From: Phragmites australis
Taxonomy: Eukaryota > Streptophyta > Magnoliopsida > Poales > Poaceae
Direction: 5' to 3'
NCBI RefSeq assembly: GCF_958298935.1
Contig: NC_084922.1
Span: forward strand, 12,030,501 to 12,094,500
Length of the DNA stretch: 64,000 nt
Under the pieces are notes generated by a model that searched no databases, was not told the DNA's origin, and saw only the letters and a list, made by a program, of their open reading frames with translations. Made by a program: the position numbers and the translations under genes. This document shows, piece by piece, positions 1 through 12,043 of this stretch. Position 1 is the first letter of the stretch; each line of letters begins with the position of its first letter.

Positions 1-1
1 C

Positions 2-660
2 AAGCTCGGCAGCGACCAGATCTGCTGCATCTCACTGGATTCGTTCGAGGAGGCGTGTGGCTCCTTTAGTCCCATCTTCACCTACATCCCCAGCGTCTAC
101 TACACGCCAGACCCCTAGTACATGAAGCACGGTGTCGCCAAGTACTACTACCTGCTCATTGGCTTGTCGTCGGTGGTGCTGCTGTTCAGCACGTTGCAAC
201 ATGTGTTCAGGGACACCATGGGCGAGAACCTCACCAAGCGGGTGCGCGAGAAGATGTTTGCCATCGTGCTCCGCAACGAGTTTGCTTGGTTTGACGCCGA
301 ATAGAACACCAGTGCATGCATCGTTGCTAGGCTCGTGCTCGACGCCCAGAATGTGTGCTCCGCGATTGGGGACAGCATCTCCGTCATTGTCCAGAACTCG
401 GTGCTCATGCTCGTCGCCTACACCGCGGGCTTGGTCCTGCAGTGGCACCTCGCGCTCATGCTCCTCACCGTCTTCCCGCTCGTTGTCGGCGCCATCATCT
501 TGTAGAAGATGTTCATGAAGGGCTTCTCCGGGGACTTGCAGGGTGCGCACACGAGGGCCACACAGATCGCTGGCGAGATCATGGCCAACTTACGCACAGT
601 GGCAACTTTCAATGCGGAGGGCAAGATCACAGGTCTCTTTGAGGCGAGCCTGCGTGGCCC
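2..660 (+). pseudogene. ABCB1: ABCB1-like (P-glycoprotein, brachytic2/dwarf3 type) transporter fragment
   Basis: Reading from base 2 gives a protein segment typical of the second transmembrane domain of plant ABCB auxin transporters. Visible pieces include SVYYTPDP, HVFRDTMGENLTKRVREKMF, SVIVQNSVLMLVAYTAG, LQWHLALMLLTVFPLVVGA and GEIMANLRTVATFNAEGKIT. The intact family (about 1,300-1,400 residues) exports auxin across the plasma membrane. Here there are three in-frame TAG stops (116-118, 302-304, 503-505), the match ends near 660 after ASLRGPL, and neither nucleotide-binding domain is present, so it cannot encode a transporter. It runs off the left window edge, so how much lies upstream is unknown. 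The grass brachytic2/dwarf3-type paralogue is my best guess from memory; another ABCB1/19-group member is possible. Confidence 0.8.
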
Positions 661-1924
661 TCTCGCCGTGCCCTGCTCCCTGCCGGATTCACTAGCCGCC
701 GCAGCTCCATGGATCCGGCCGCCACCGCCCTTCTAACACTGCCCCTCCATGGATCCAGCCACTGCTACCCTTCTAGCACCGCCCCTCCATGAATTTGGCT
801 ATTGCCGCCCTTCTGTCACTGTCATGTCCCACGGTGGAGGCGTGGTGGAGTCAGCATTCCCATAGTTGAGGTCAACGAGCAGGCTATAAGGGAAGGGGGC
901 TCGCATGCCGCCACCTCAGGCGAGATCAACGCATTGATTGGTGGTGTCGTGTCGGACGACGCCGGAGCGGACCTCACAACTGCCATCCTCGAACCGGGAC
1001 AAGCTGAACGGAGGCATCCGAGCGGGTGACGGAGGCACCCGGGGAACACGGAAAGAGATAGAGAGGATGGGGATGGGGAAGAGAACGCGGAGAAAGAGGG
1101 GGGGGGGGAGGAAGGGTAAGATAGGTATTTTAAAGTTTGACTAACTGTCCACTCTAACTGAACTGACAGCAGTGATATTTTGGGTCATCAAATTTTAGAA
1201 TAGTGGTACTTGCGAGAGCCGAGATTAGTCAGTTTTTAGTAGCATATTCAGGATATGATAAGTTTTTAATGGCATCAAAGGGATTATCCCAAATAATAAT
1301 GCACGATCCGAGCAAGACAGCCCGGCCCCGGCGGGCGTTTCAGCAGCCAGCGACGTCCCACCGCACGTACGTAGGACGACGGCGTCGTTGCCGCGGGGAC
1401 ACACAGCCCGACGAAAGCGGGGGGTGGGTCGCCCCTCAGCTACTGGCCGCGCGCGCGCAGGGGCGGTCCTCCGTGCGTCCCAGCTGCTAGCCCCTACGAC
1501 CGCCTCATCTTTGTCGTCCGTTGGCCGTTGCACATTGTTGTCTAGAGGCCCTTTCATCCTGGACCCAATGAGACAAAGAAAACCAGGAATGTTTAAGTGC
1601 TCCTTATATAACTATAGGAATGAGAAGGACTTGAAGCATTGGAAATTTGGAATTGCTAAATAATTGTCATTTTTAGATGAAAAATGTGAAGTAGCCCAGT
1701 TGAATTTCCTCCAACTTACGATGTGCTTTAAGATAATGCTTCTAGCTTCACAATTTTTTTTATGTCAAAATAACGATAATGCCATTCTACGAGTATAAAA
1801 TAATATTTTACATCTAGAATCCAACCCATCCAACCAAACCCATCCACCCCAACCCGACTGATCCCCCACCCAACCGAACCCACCACGTGTCCCCACCCAC
1901 GACACAGCCACTCCTGCCTGAACG
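661..1924. other. No gene recognised; GC-rich then AT-rich spacer
   Basis: The ABCB similarity stops near 660. The stretch holds a 40-bp tandem repeat (707-826), a G run near 1100 and GC-rich sequence around 1310-1550 with open but unrecognised frames. The C/A-rich stretch at 1815-1915 lies just before the Copia fragment. I see no splice pattern or domain that supports a gene. Confidence 0.5.
707..826 (+). repeat. 40-bp tandem repeat, 3 imperfect copies
   Basis: Units start with CCAT at 707, 747 and 787. Each reads approximately CCATGGATCCGGCCGCCACC followed by a CCCTTCTAACACTGCCCCT-like half. The third unit is the most diverged. The repeat begins right after the ABCB1-like similarity ends. 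Confidence 0.75.
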
Positions 1925-3690
1925 CCTGTGCCACGTCTAGCAAAGTTCGGTTCGTCCGTTCGGACAACCCATTCCATTGAGACATAGCCGACGGAATCAA
2001 CTATGGAACAATTTCATATTGCTTTAGATGATCATCAAACTCATGGCTCAAATATACACCTCCACGATCAGATCGTAGAAATTTAATTGTCTTGCCAAAT
2101 TGATTTTGTACTTCATTCTAAAACTCCTTGAACTTTCCGTAGGACTCAGACTTGTGCCTCGTTAGATAGATGTAACCATATCTACTAAAGTCATCGATAG
2201 AAGTAATGAAGTACTGAAAACCACTTCTGGCGATAGAGCTTGTTGATCCATATACATCTGTATGTACAAGGGCCAACAACTCACTCGACCTCTCTCCTTA
2301 ACAGGTGAAAGACACCTTAGTCATCTTACCAAGTAAACATGATTCGCATGTATTAAATGATTCAAAATCAAATGAATCAAGAAGACCATCCTTATGGAGC
2401 CTCTGCATGCACTTCTCATTTATATGACCTAAGTGACAATGCCAAATAAAAGTGGGATTCAAATCATTAACCCAAGGCTTCTCCGCATTAATGTTATAGA
2501 CATATACTTCCTCAAGATCTAGAATATATAGTCCATTACCAATGACAAATACCATAGAGCATATCATTCAAATAAATCGAACAACACTTGTTCTTTATTA
2601 TGAATTCATAATCATATTCTTCTAAATATCAATAAGAGATAATGTTTTTACCCAAGGTAGGAATGTAATAATAATTATTTAATTCTAAAACTAATCCTGA
2701 AGGTAGCAATAAGGAATAAACATCAACGGCCAATGCAGCAACTTTTGCACCATTGCCGACACGAGCATCCATCTCACATCTCGCATACTTCCTAGTCCTT
2801 TTCAATCCTTGCAATAATTTGCAAGTATGAATCATCGATCTAGTATTAAATACCCATAAATCATTAGGATGAGTAGCACGATTAATTTTAATAACATTGA
2901 TATCTAAAATGGAAGTCTTACTTCTCATCTTTTTCTTGAATTCTTCCAGTATAGCTTGTATTTCCTCTGCCAATGGCTAGGCTTATGGCAGTGGTGGTAA
3001 GCATCAGAAGCAGCAAGGCCAGCCTTGGACTTTCCAATATGTTTAGACTTTAAGCTCGAGATCTTATCTGACGCTTTAGCCTTGGCCTTGCGCTTTCTCT
3101 TCTTGCTATCCTTCCGAACTATCATCACATGACTAGAGCTTTTATTAATGCTTTTCTCAGTAGTCTCAAGCATCCTATGCAATTCAGCCATGCTCTTCTC
3201 TATACTATTCATATGAAACTTCAAAATAAATGGCTCAAAGCTCGCAGGGAGCGACTGGAGAATCACATCCGTAGCCAACTCAGGGCTAAAGAGAAAACCA
3301 AGTTTTCCAGGCTCTCAATGTAACCAATCATCTTGATCACATGAGGACTAACTGAACTGTTTTCTGTCAATCTGCACGTAAATAAAGACTTGGAGGTGTT
3401 GAACCTCTCAGCCCTAGCTTGGTTCTTAAACATGCCTCGGAGTCCCACAATCATATCATAGGCAACCGTGTTCTCATATTGCTTCTGAAGCTCAGAGGAC
3501 ATGATAACAAGCATGAGACAGCTAACATCAAATGAATCGTTGGTGTGCTTCTCGTAAGCCCTCCAATCAGCAACAGATGCACTATCATCTAGTTCATCAG
3601 GATAGGGAACCTCTAGAATATACTCATTTTTCTCTTATTTGAGAACAATTATCAGATTTCTATACCAATCAATAAAATTTGTTCATGAAA
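1925..3690 (-). mobile_element. Ty1/Copia retrotransposon fragment (gag to integrase), degraded
   Basis: Read on the minus strand from about 3690 downward, the segments follow Copia order. A gag part contains NEYILEVPYPDELDD, SELQKQYENTVAYDM and SLPASFEPFILKFHMNS. A basic, zinc-knuckle-like stretch (YHHCHKPSHW) lacks a full CCHC. A protease-region part contains WVFNTRSMIHTC and YYIPTLGKNIISY. The pre-integrase domain shows FIWHCHLGHINEKCMQRLHK and CESCLLGKMTK. The integrase core shows HTDVYG, FITSIDDFSRYGYIYL, FLRSDRGG and SQWNGLSERTNRTLLD. Frameshifts and stops separate the pieces. Similarity ends near 1925 inside integrase, so RT, RNase H and the 3' LTR are absent. I could not locate an upstream LTR. 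Confidence 0.85.
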
Positions 3691-6600
3691 GCTTTTCTTT
3701 TTAAAGAACCAAACACAAATTAAAACTAGAATTGACATTAACAGACGGTGCTATGATCTACAACAGAAAATAAATAAATATGCAAAGTTCAGCACTATAT
3801 TTATGTAAATCTTTCATTAAACAATTTAACAAAACATACTTATATTATATGAAACCATCTCCTTCTAACAACATATAATGGGTCAAGATCCATATTCAAC
3901 TAAGTTTTAGTGAGTTTTGATATTACTACTAGAAACCTAGTGACATAGGTAAGTAACACTTTGCTAATCATATCATATACGACTCTTGTTTGTTGGGTGG
4001 TATCCAATGCCCCAGCGCCCAACACCATGCCCCAAAGCTCAAAACTGTTTTAATAGCTTTGTTAAGTAAATCAATACTATGCATGTAGATATCCAAGATC
4101 CACCCTAACTGGTTAAGATAAATGATAGCACCCTACTTTGGAAGACCTACCAAACAATAATCAAAACCTATATAGGTGCAGCTATTGGAAGGGCATCAAT
4201 TACTCTTTTTTAGGAATCTATTCTATCATACAAACATATCCATCTCATAAAAATATGAATAAAATAACATGAAAGGAACATAGATAAACATCATAGGTAA
4301 TAATATTAACTGTAACATAGTATGGTCCCTTCACATGGTGATCTCTATCGCCACAGTCCTATCCTCCAGGTCATCATGATTCAAGTCTCCATGATCATAT
4401 ACTAAACTACTACTCTTAATAGCTAGCAACGAATTATATGAGAATATGAAGCGTCACAAGTCAGCATGCAGGCTGTTATACAATGACAAAACAGCCTTGG
4501 CTGCAATTAACCACAACATGCAAGCCATGAAAATTACAAGCATGCATCATATAAACATAAAGGCCATACTATTCACATCATTCCATGAAAAATAAGTTAA
4601 GCGCAGAATTGAATTCTAAGGGCGTGATGTAAACATGTTATCCTTAAAAGACCTAGGCTCGGACAGCACAACGATATCTCTATATCTATGATCTATGAAA
4701 CATGATCATCAATCAATACATGTGCTGGTCTTATGAATCATCACAATGATACATAACCAGAGATCATTTTAGAATAACATTATGATACAAACAGAGAGTT
4801 CCACAAACAAGTCACATACTTGCCACTCAATGTAAATGATAGTCATTCTTGGAATAACATATTATTCAAAAGTACATAAACATAGAAATGATACAATCAT
4901 ATCTATGATTTCCTCTAGGGCATAGCACCATCACTTTACCTATTGCATGTGCCCAGATAAGCCCAGACAAGGTCACACATGAATCAATTTTAGAAAACAA
5001 GAGTTTCTACAACCAGGTGGGAAGTATGAGCATTCAATTCTTTTCTCTTGCCCTAGTCAGCTAATTCATAATGATCGATCGACAGCTTTTATCTTATTAT
5101 CTTTGAATACTTAGCGGACTTTTCTTCCCAGATAACCAATCGGGGCTTGATGAGTACAATATACCAAGAGCTAATGATAACAAATTGTGCATGTACCGAA
5201 GCGGCTTCCTTCGTGGGGAGACTATGTTCTAAGTTACGACCTCATGAGATGTGACAAAGGTTCCTTATCATATTCTTGAGTGACTGGGGTCTGCGACACC
5301 TCCCACTCACGTTGGACACAGGGCTGACCTGATTAAGCTTCCTGATTAGTAGCGAAGTCATCCTACCCTAGCCGGAGGAGGAAGTGAGTATTACTAAAAT
5401 TTTTAGGTTGTTGGTATCTCCTTGGTATCGAATTCCCAAGGAGTCCCACCGTTTTCATTTACATTCTTTTTTGTATGTACTGATAAAAGAATAAGTTTCT
5501 ATTCCCATGCACATGATATAGAAGAAAACCTAAATAGACTAGGTGATTCTCTGACTGCCCCAGCAGCAGTTCTGAATACTACTTGGAGATATGACCATTT
5601 GTGCTCGAGTCCCATCGCATTTTATGTTCGGGATCTCTTTTGGTGCATGAGAAGGATATTGGTACGAAATCCCATGAGATCCGGTGCACTACCCCTACGG
5701 ATGCACTACAGTTTCTAGATGTCATTAGGACTTTTTTTTTCTAGAAAAAGATTCTTTTCACCACCATACGAAATTTTTTCCATGACAGTTCAAATTTCAA
5801 AAAACTGCTAGGTGAAGAGCCATTTATCCCCATCCTTTTTAGGACCCTGAAAAGTTAGGATGATATTCCTCGAATAAGTCAGCATCCCTACTCGGATGAG
5901 GTACCTTCTCGAAAGCTCATGGAGCTACCTGAAGAAGCCTAAAATCCCAACTAAATGACCCGAGGACACCCGGATGCCTGGTTAAATGTACATCCTACCC
6001 GGAGACCTGAGTTATTACTCGAAGAAATAGCTTGTTATGATGTTCCCTTCGGTTGAGCTAAGTTTTTGATCCATCACAGCCTCATTTCATGTACTAGTGG
6101 GTGGCTTGACGATGAGAATATAAAACTACCATATATGACTATGCTATACGTATAAGAATCTCCTAAGGTTTCCTATATTCTTAGAGCGTATGATTGTATC
6201 TAAGAAAGGAGTTGTCGAACATTTGTAAACTACCCGTAGGTTCCAGGATATCCCTTAAATAAAGAAGTTTCTCCCTAAGTTTAATGATGACATAATCCTA
6301 CAAGGAAAGGAATTCGTATGCTACATGGCAACCCCAATATATATATATACAGAGATGAGGGACCTTCCGGGGGACAGATCCATTCGAGCCATTCAAGGAT
6401 ATAGAAGCCTCAAGCTCTCAAGCCTTCTACACTTATGATCTACATCAGTAATTCTATGACAGTACACGCAAGGAGCCCCTTGCCTAGGTTTAGATCTATC
6501 TAGGCTCGTCAAGACCCCCTCCCCCTATAAACAGTCTCGAAGATCAATACAAGACAAACAGGACATAAGGCTATTATCCTAAGGGAGGTCTAAACTTGTA

Positions 6601-7545
6601 TAAATCTCTGTGTGTGGCATGTGATTCGGTGACAGGGAGTATTCCCTACTTCATTCATAAGTTTTTAAGATTGGCGGTTCACAAATCATCGATACAATGG
6701 TATGCAATTACCACAATGCTTAGTTTTTCGTAGACTTAATTCATAATTCTTCTATTGATTGATGAGAGTAATTGGAGCAATGTCCTTCATACACAAATGA
6801 TCACTTCTATTTTAGTTATGCAATACAAATAAAATTTAACGTTATAGAGGATTAATTGTTATATAGAATAATGGGGGTCAATAAGTTGCAATGATGTACA
6901 CCTATTGGATATAATATATCAATTCTCAATACTGGAGATTGAATATTTGCAACACTTTCTTAGTGAATTCAAAGTTATAGCTAGTTAATCTTGTTCTACA
7001 TATCTTCAGAATTTGGTTCGTACCACTATACATTAATTCATAAACTAGTCTTGATCTAACATCCAGGAGTTAACTTAATTGCCAATTATCACCAATATTT
7101 TTATACCTTATATGGCAATAGAGGGTATTGCCATTCTATTTCTAACAAGTGGAATACTTTGTAAGTACTTCTATAATGCCTTTGTGGTCTTATGATTCCT
7201 CATTGTTTCACTTGGGTCTATGTCTATTTATGGGACTAATGGTGTTATTCAAGAATTGACTGGTGTCATTCATTGACTTTATTACTTCAATGATATGTGC
7301 AAGGATCAGTGATGCCCCAAGAGGGGAGGTAAATTAGGATCACTTAAAACTGAGGCAGAGTTTCTACTCTACCTTAACAAATTTTTGCACCCTAAGAACC
7401 AATCATACCGACTACACATATCAATTCTAAGAAAGGTAAATATATAATAGTAAGTGTAAGAAATATGTGCAAAACAAAAAGGGTACAGAGAACACAAATA
7501 CATCACGATGACTTTTCCCATGGTATCAGTGAGTTGACACTCACC
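3691..7545. other. AT-rich decayed repeat, no gene recognised
   Basis: No long open frame matches a known family. From about 5830 onward the sequence has the flavour of degraded LTR-retrotransposon LTR or leader sequence (see the separate LTR-like entry). The rest up to 7545 shows nothing I can name. Confidence 0.45.
5830..6690 (+). mobile_element. Probable degraded Gypsy-type LTR remnant
   Basis: A CCTATAAACAG TATA-like site near 6525 is followed by AATACAAGACAAACAGGACA near 6548 and a GGCTATTATCCTAAGGGAGG stretch. This resembles the LTR near 51.8 kb, where CAGGACATAGGGTGTTATTC precedes the LTR end. No clean TG...CA termini or target duplication was found, so the limits are approximate and the call is tentative. 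Confidence 0.35.
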
Positions 7546-7553
7546 CTTAGTCC

Positions 7554-8709
7554 TAGGGCTGGCAATGGGTCGGGTTGGGTCTGGGTGGAGCAAAACCATA
7601 CCTGACTCAAAACTCGATAGCTCCAACCTAACCCGTACCCGAATTACTAAATGAACGAAAACTTAAACCCGAATTCGAACTCACCGGGTGCCCATCGGGT
7701 TCAGGCTGCTGGGTGCTTTTGTAATTGAAAGATATCGGCGGTGACTCGGGTGCGACAGTGGATCCACTGGAGATCACTGACATGTGGTGATCTACTGTTA
7801 TGGGGCACCAAACCCTCGGGCAAGCGCATAAAACAAAGAGGAGGACACGAGAGTCTCACCTATGCCGTCGCGAAGGCTGGAGCATGGCTGAGGATGGTGG
7901 GCGACGGTGAGCACTGGTGGAGGTCTTCAGAGCTTGGTGGGTAGGGGTATGCGGTGCTTGAACAGCAATGAGGACAGCTCCGGTGGGTTTCTCGAAAGGA
8001 TGCAATGCCAGGGGTTGCCTCGTGAGCACCAGGGAGGACCCGGTTGCTACGAGCGATGGTGCCACGGCAGCAACGTTCGGCTGCTGGAGGTGAAGAAGAA
8101 AGGGGCGACGACAGTGCTAGGGCATGGGAGCGAGGTCACAGAGCAGTAGGGCAGATGCGGAAGTGAGGTCAGAGAGCCAAGCTCGGATTTGGCTGGGATC
8201 ACTCGCGAAGGCGGTTAGGATTTGGGAAAAAAACTCAGACAACAGTGGAGTTCACGAGTTCACGACAGGCACATTGGGGGGATTGGGGAATATGATGGGC
8301 GCCTCCCCACCGCCCTGCAGCGACAACCCAGCCTCCCCGCCGCCTAGCCTCCTTCGACCGCAGATCTAGTGGGGAGGTAGCGGCCTGGAGCCCGATGTGG
8401 CTAGCATGTGACACGGTGACACATGCGTGTGTGATTGTGTGAATGTGTGAAGACGTGCAGTGGGCCGTGGGAGACTGGGAGTTGGGTTGGGTTGTGATCA
8501 CGACAAATCACTGAGGGACAAAATGGGAGGCTGGCAGAGACCGAGTGACCCATGGTCACCCGTGGGCAAAATACAAAATCTGAGTCTGACCCGACCCAAT
8601 TCGGTACCCGACCCACCAGACCGATGGGCGAAAATTATGACCCGAACCTAGACCCATCGGGTCAACAACCTGCGGGTACCAGAACCCACGGGTCCAATTG
8701 CTAGCCCTA
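7554..8709. mobile_element. Non-autonomous hAT-like element, 1,156 bp
   Basis: The ends are inverted: TAGGGCTGGCAAT on the left (7554) and, on the opposite strand, TAGGGCTAGCAAT on the right (ending 8709). They are flanked by an 8-bp near-duplication, CTTAGTCC (7546-7553) and CCTAGTCC (8710-8717). TIR-plus-8-bp-duplication is the hAT signature. Both terminal regions carry GGGTCGGGT-type repeats and their complement. The GC-rich middle (7740-8400) has interrupted frames and no recognisable transposase, so it would need an enzyme in trans. The middle may be captured host sequence, but I cannot identify it. Confidence 0.8.
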
Positions 8710-8717
8710 CCTAGTCC

Positions 8718-11700
8718 ACATTGGAGCTCCCTGATTGGCTAACTCTGCGGATAGCTGTTAGAGCTCCCCACACGTCGGAGGGTCTCCTACTAGGCCTCTC
8801 CTGGACGCTCACGAACATCCCCATTATGGTATTACTTTGCCACACTTGTGTGGTGCACTCTAACCACTCACAAAGCTTGCGACCGCTCTATAACCTCCTT
8901 AAAGGGTCTCAGATGACACAAACATTTAAATTAAATCAAGGTTAGTCTCAACACAAATATTTTCCTTGCAAGTAGATGAGCATGATATTTCAATTCAACT
9001 GTCACAAGAAGTAGAAGCACATTTTAGATTTAACATGAAAAGTGATCTTCAACTTTTGTATTGACCACTTGAGCTAAAAACCTTTTATGGAACACCAGAA
9101 CATCCGATGAAGTCCATGTGCACATCGGATATCTGGTGAGTGTAAATCCAGAAAATTGTCATCTGTATTCCGATCACAACTTTCCACTTTGGAATCTAAT
9201 TTTGATAATCTTGGACTCTATAGAAAGCTTGTAAGGAGCTCTACATGTCTCCACTAAAAACTTGAGTTCGAAAACATTTTATTCAAATCAAATTCATGGG
9301 ACAAGTCCAATTCAATCACCTCTTTGTCCCGGCTTCATTTCTTTTTGTTACGGCTCCAATTCGTGATGTCTTGGGTCTTCCTCTCGGTCTATTAGGACTA
9401 GATAATCCTAGTGTGAATCACCACTAGACTATTAGCGTAATGACACTTGGTTAAGCTACTAAACCCATTTTTGTAGTACGGCTAAAGGGAACAAACCTAT
9501 CTACATAAGTGATGATCTCAACTCCATAATCGCTTATATATGTAATAGATCCTTATATATTCATGAAACCCTACTTTGACTTGATATTTAATCTTTTGAG
9601 GTGTTTGATGGCCCCAAGTACATCACATAGAATCCATGAGACTAAACCTTTTCATACTAGCAAATCATATTAGTCCCATTGACTATGTTGGTATTAATCA
9701 CCAAAACGTACAAACCCTATGCTAGGGTTATTAATCTTTCAACATGCTCATTCTTCATTGATATGAGTCTTTTTTTCTTTGAGATGTATTCTCTTCTATG
9801 AGATGCTTTTCTTGAGACTTTTAATATTCTTTCAAGAATATATTCTACCTTAGACTTAATATTTGGTGTGAGATTTAATTTCTATATGTTATGATTTTAA
9901 TTCCTTTAGGAACTAGTGAGTCCTTCAAGGATCTCTTCATATGGATTTTCATAATCCACTTATTAACTGCATATTCTTTATTCATTAATGCCATTTGCCA
10001 GAGATGTAGCAGAACATAATACATTCATCAATAGGAGAATTCAAGTATTTTCAAAGACCTATCAACCATGGCTTTTCACCAGTTCATAATGACTCATTTA
10101 TTATATACTTCTAGTTTCCCAGACTTTCTTTATTATTCATCCTCGGTTGCTTTCTTCATTGACCCAATATTAGCGCTAAAGTGATTTTTCCATGTACTTG
10201 GTTTTCGAATCCATGTTCTCATAAGAGAAACATTAGTAATTATAGAGGTAGTGTTGTCAACAACTATTCTTTTCTCCAATATTCTCATAATTTGAGATTA
10301 TTCAATTCTTAACAATATCTTCATCATTTCCTAAACAAAAGATACTTGGTTGTTCTGCATTCCCAACACTAAGGATGTGCACGCTATGGTGCCAGGATTT
10401 CATCTTCATGATGAGTATGTTTGTGAGGTGTTTCACCTTCATGGTGTTTTCTTTATAAGAATTTGAGGAGTTTCTTAGTGATTTTCTTTGACAAGGGTGT
10501 CTTGATATAGAACCCGTAAGCGTCACCATAAAGTTTAGATCAACCACCAACAAGTTTACCTTGGTGATATACCAACAGGCGTCCCTAGGATATACCAAAC
10601 TCGGCATTCAGTTTGCTACAAGTAAACTCAACTTCTAGTTTATAACTTCAAGTTATTCCTCTTTGTTTAATTTCAAAATTATCTGACATTCATTTCAAGC
10701 TTCATGCTTAGCAAGGTTTAGTGTGTGATTATATTCTTTTCTTAATTAAAGATCATTTCCCTGCAGTAAATAATACAAGGCATTCAATTTTGTGCGTTCT
10801 CTCCCCCTAATGCTAATATTAGATCTTCTTAGTAGCATATTTCAAAACATATCCCCTATCATGGGTATTCAATTAATAGAAATTTAGATCTATATCTCCC
10901 TAGCTTCAAGTGGAGGCCCATTCATGTATGCTAAGGTGGTGAAAATATATGGGAAATATTCACGTATTTTTTCAAATCTGGTGGTTATTCATTAAATATA
11001 GAGCTAGACTTTATTAATGTAGTGGCATGAAAATTGCATTGCTCTAATTAGTATATAAAGCTTCTAAGTGTCCCAACCCAAGGGGCATTATGTCTACATA
11101 ACTTTACATTGTCTAGATTCTTTTATTCTTCGCCCAAAAATCTGATTCAATTACTCATACCATATACTTCAAATTAATTTGGATCATGAAACTTCAAGTT
11201 CATAATTACGTAATATCTAATCTACATGGAATTTCTACTAGAATATTTAATTGCCATTAATCCCTTATTCCCCAAGTGCCAACTTTATACATCCACACAA
11301 TCTCCCAAATTCTAGGGAGTTCTCCGCAAAATGCCTAATTGGGCCTTTTGTTTCAATATTACTAAAATTAAGTCTATTTTTAATTATGTTGGTTCCTTAT
11401 TGGGTCAACTTTAGATCAGTCTGCTCCTCCTGAGCATGGCGTGCTAGCCAGTGTGATTATGGGAGTTGTACGAGGCTGCAGGCCAACGAACTACCGAGAA
11501 TGGCTACACATAGATAGCAACGTGTAGAGATGAGGACTTTATCGGAGGGGATGCGGTTGGGACTTCAAGCTTTCATACACATGCCTAGGAGCGATTTAGG
11601 AAGGCTACGCTTATAAATATTCTTTGTTCATATTTTCTTACACCACTATTTCCCAAATTTCTCCCCTTTTCCACGCCAAAATTACACTTCAAGTTATAGT

Positions 11701-12040
11701 ATGCTTCATGCATAACCTACAGATCATTATGGATGCTCCATAGATTTTAAAGAACTTCTAGTATATGTTGATTGTTGCATGAAACCAACATGTTTACCAT
11801 ACTATTCAGTGTACACCAATGTGGTATGAGTAGAATAATATAAACTTCAAGTTTCAGGCCCTTAAGTATTCAATACTTATTTTTTAAGGATTATACTTCT
11901 TTCATGACTAAATTGAATCTTCTAAAATCAACCACAACATCAGTAAATTCCATTTGTTGACTAGGGAGTTCAATTTTCCTTCTACCTACTTGGTAGTAAT
12001 GCACAAAGAACAATTAAATAACCTACATAGTTAATTGAGG
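8718..12040. other. AT-rich intergenic repeat, no gene recognised
   Basis: No frame longer than about 100 codons and no recognisable domain. The region 9060-9740 contains phrases common in decayed grass repeats (ACATCCGATGAAGTCCATGT, TATTAATCACCAAAA). It is probably old retrotransposon sequence, but I could not identify termini. Confidence 0.4.
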
Positions 12041-12043
12041 CTC

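Noticed and set aside
1728..2000. 90-codon minus-strand frame starting with an integrase-like segment
   Set aside because: Only the first 30 codons are integrase (part of the Copia fragment); the rest is unrelated read-through.
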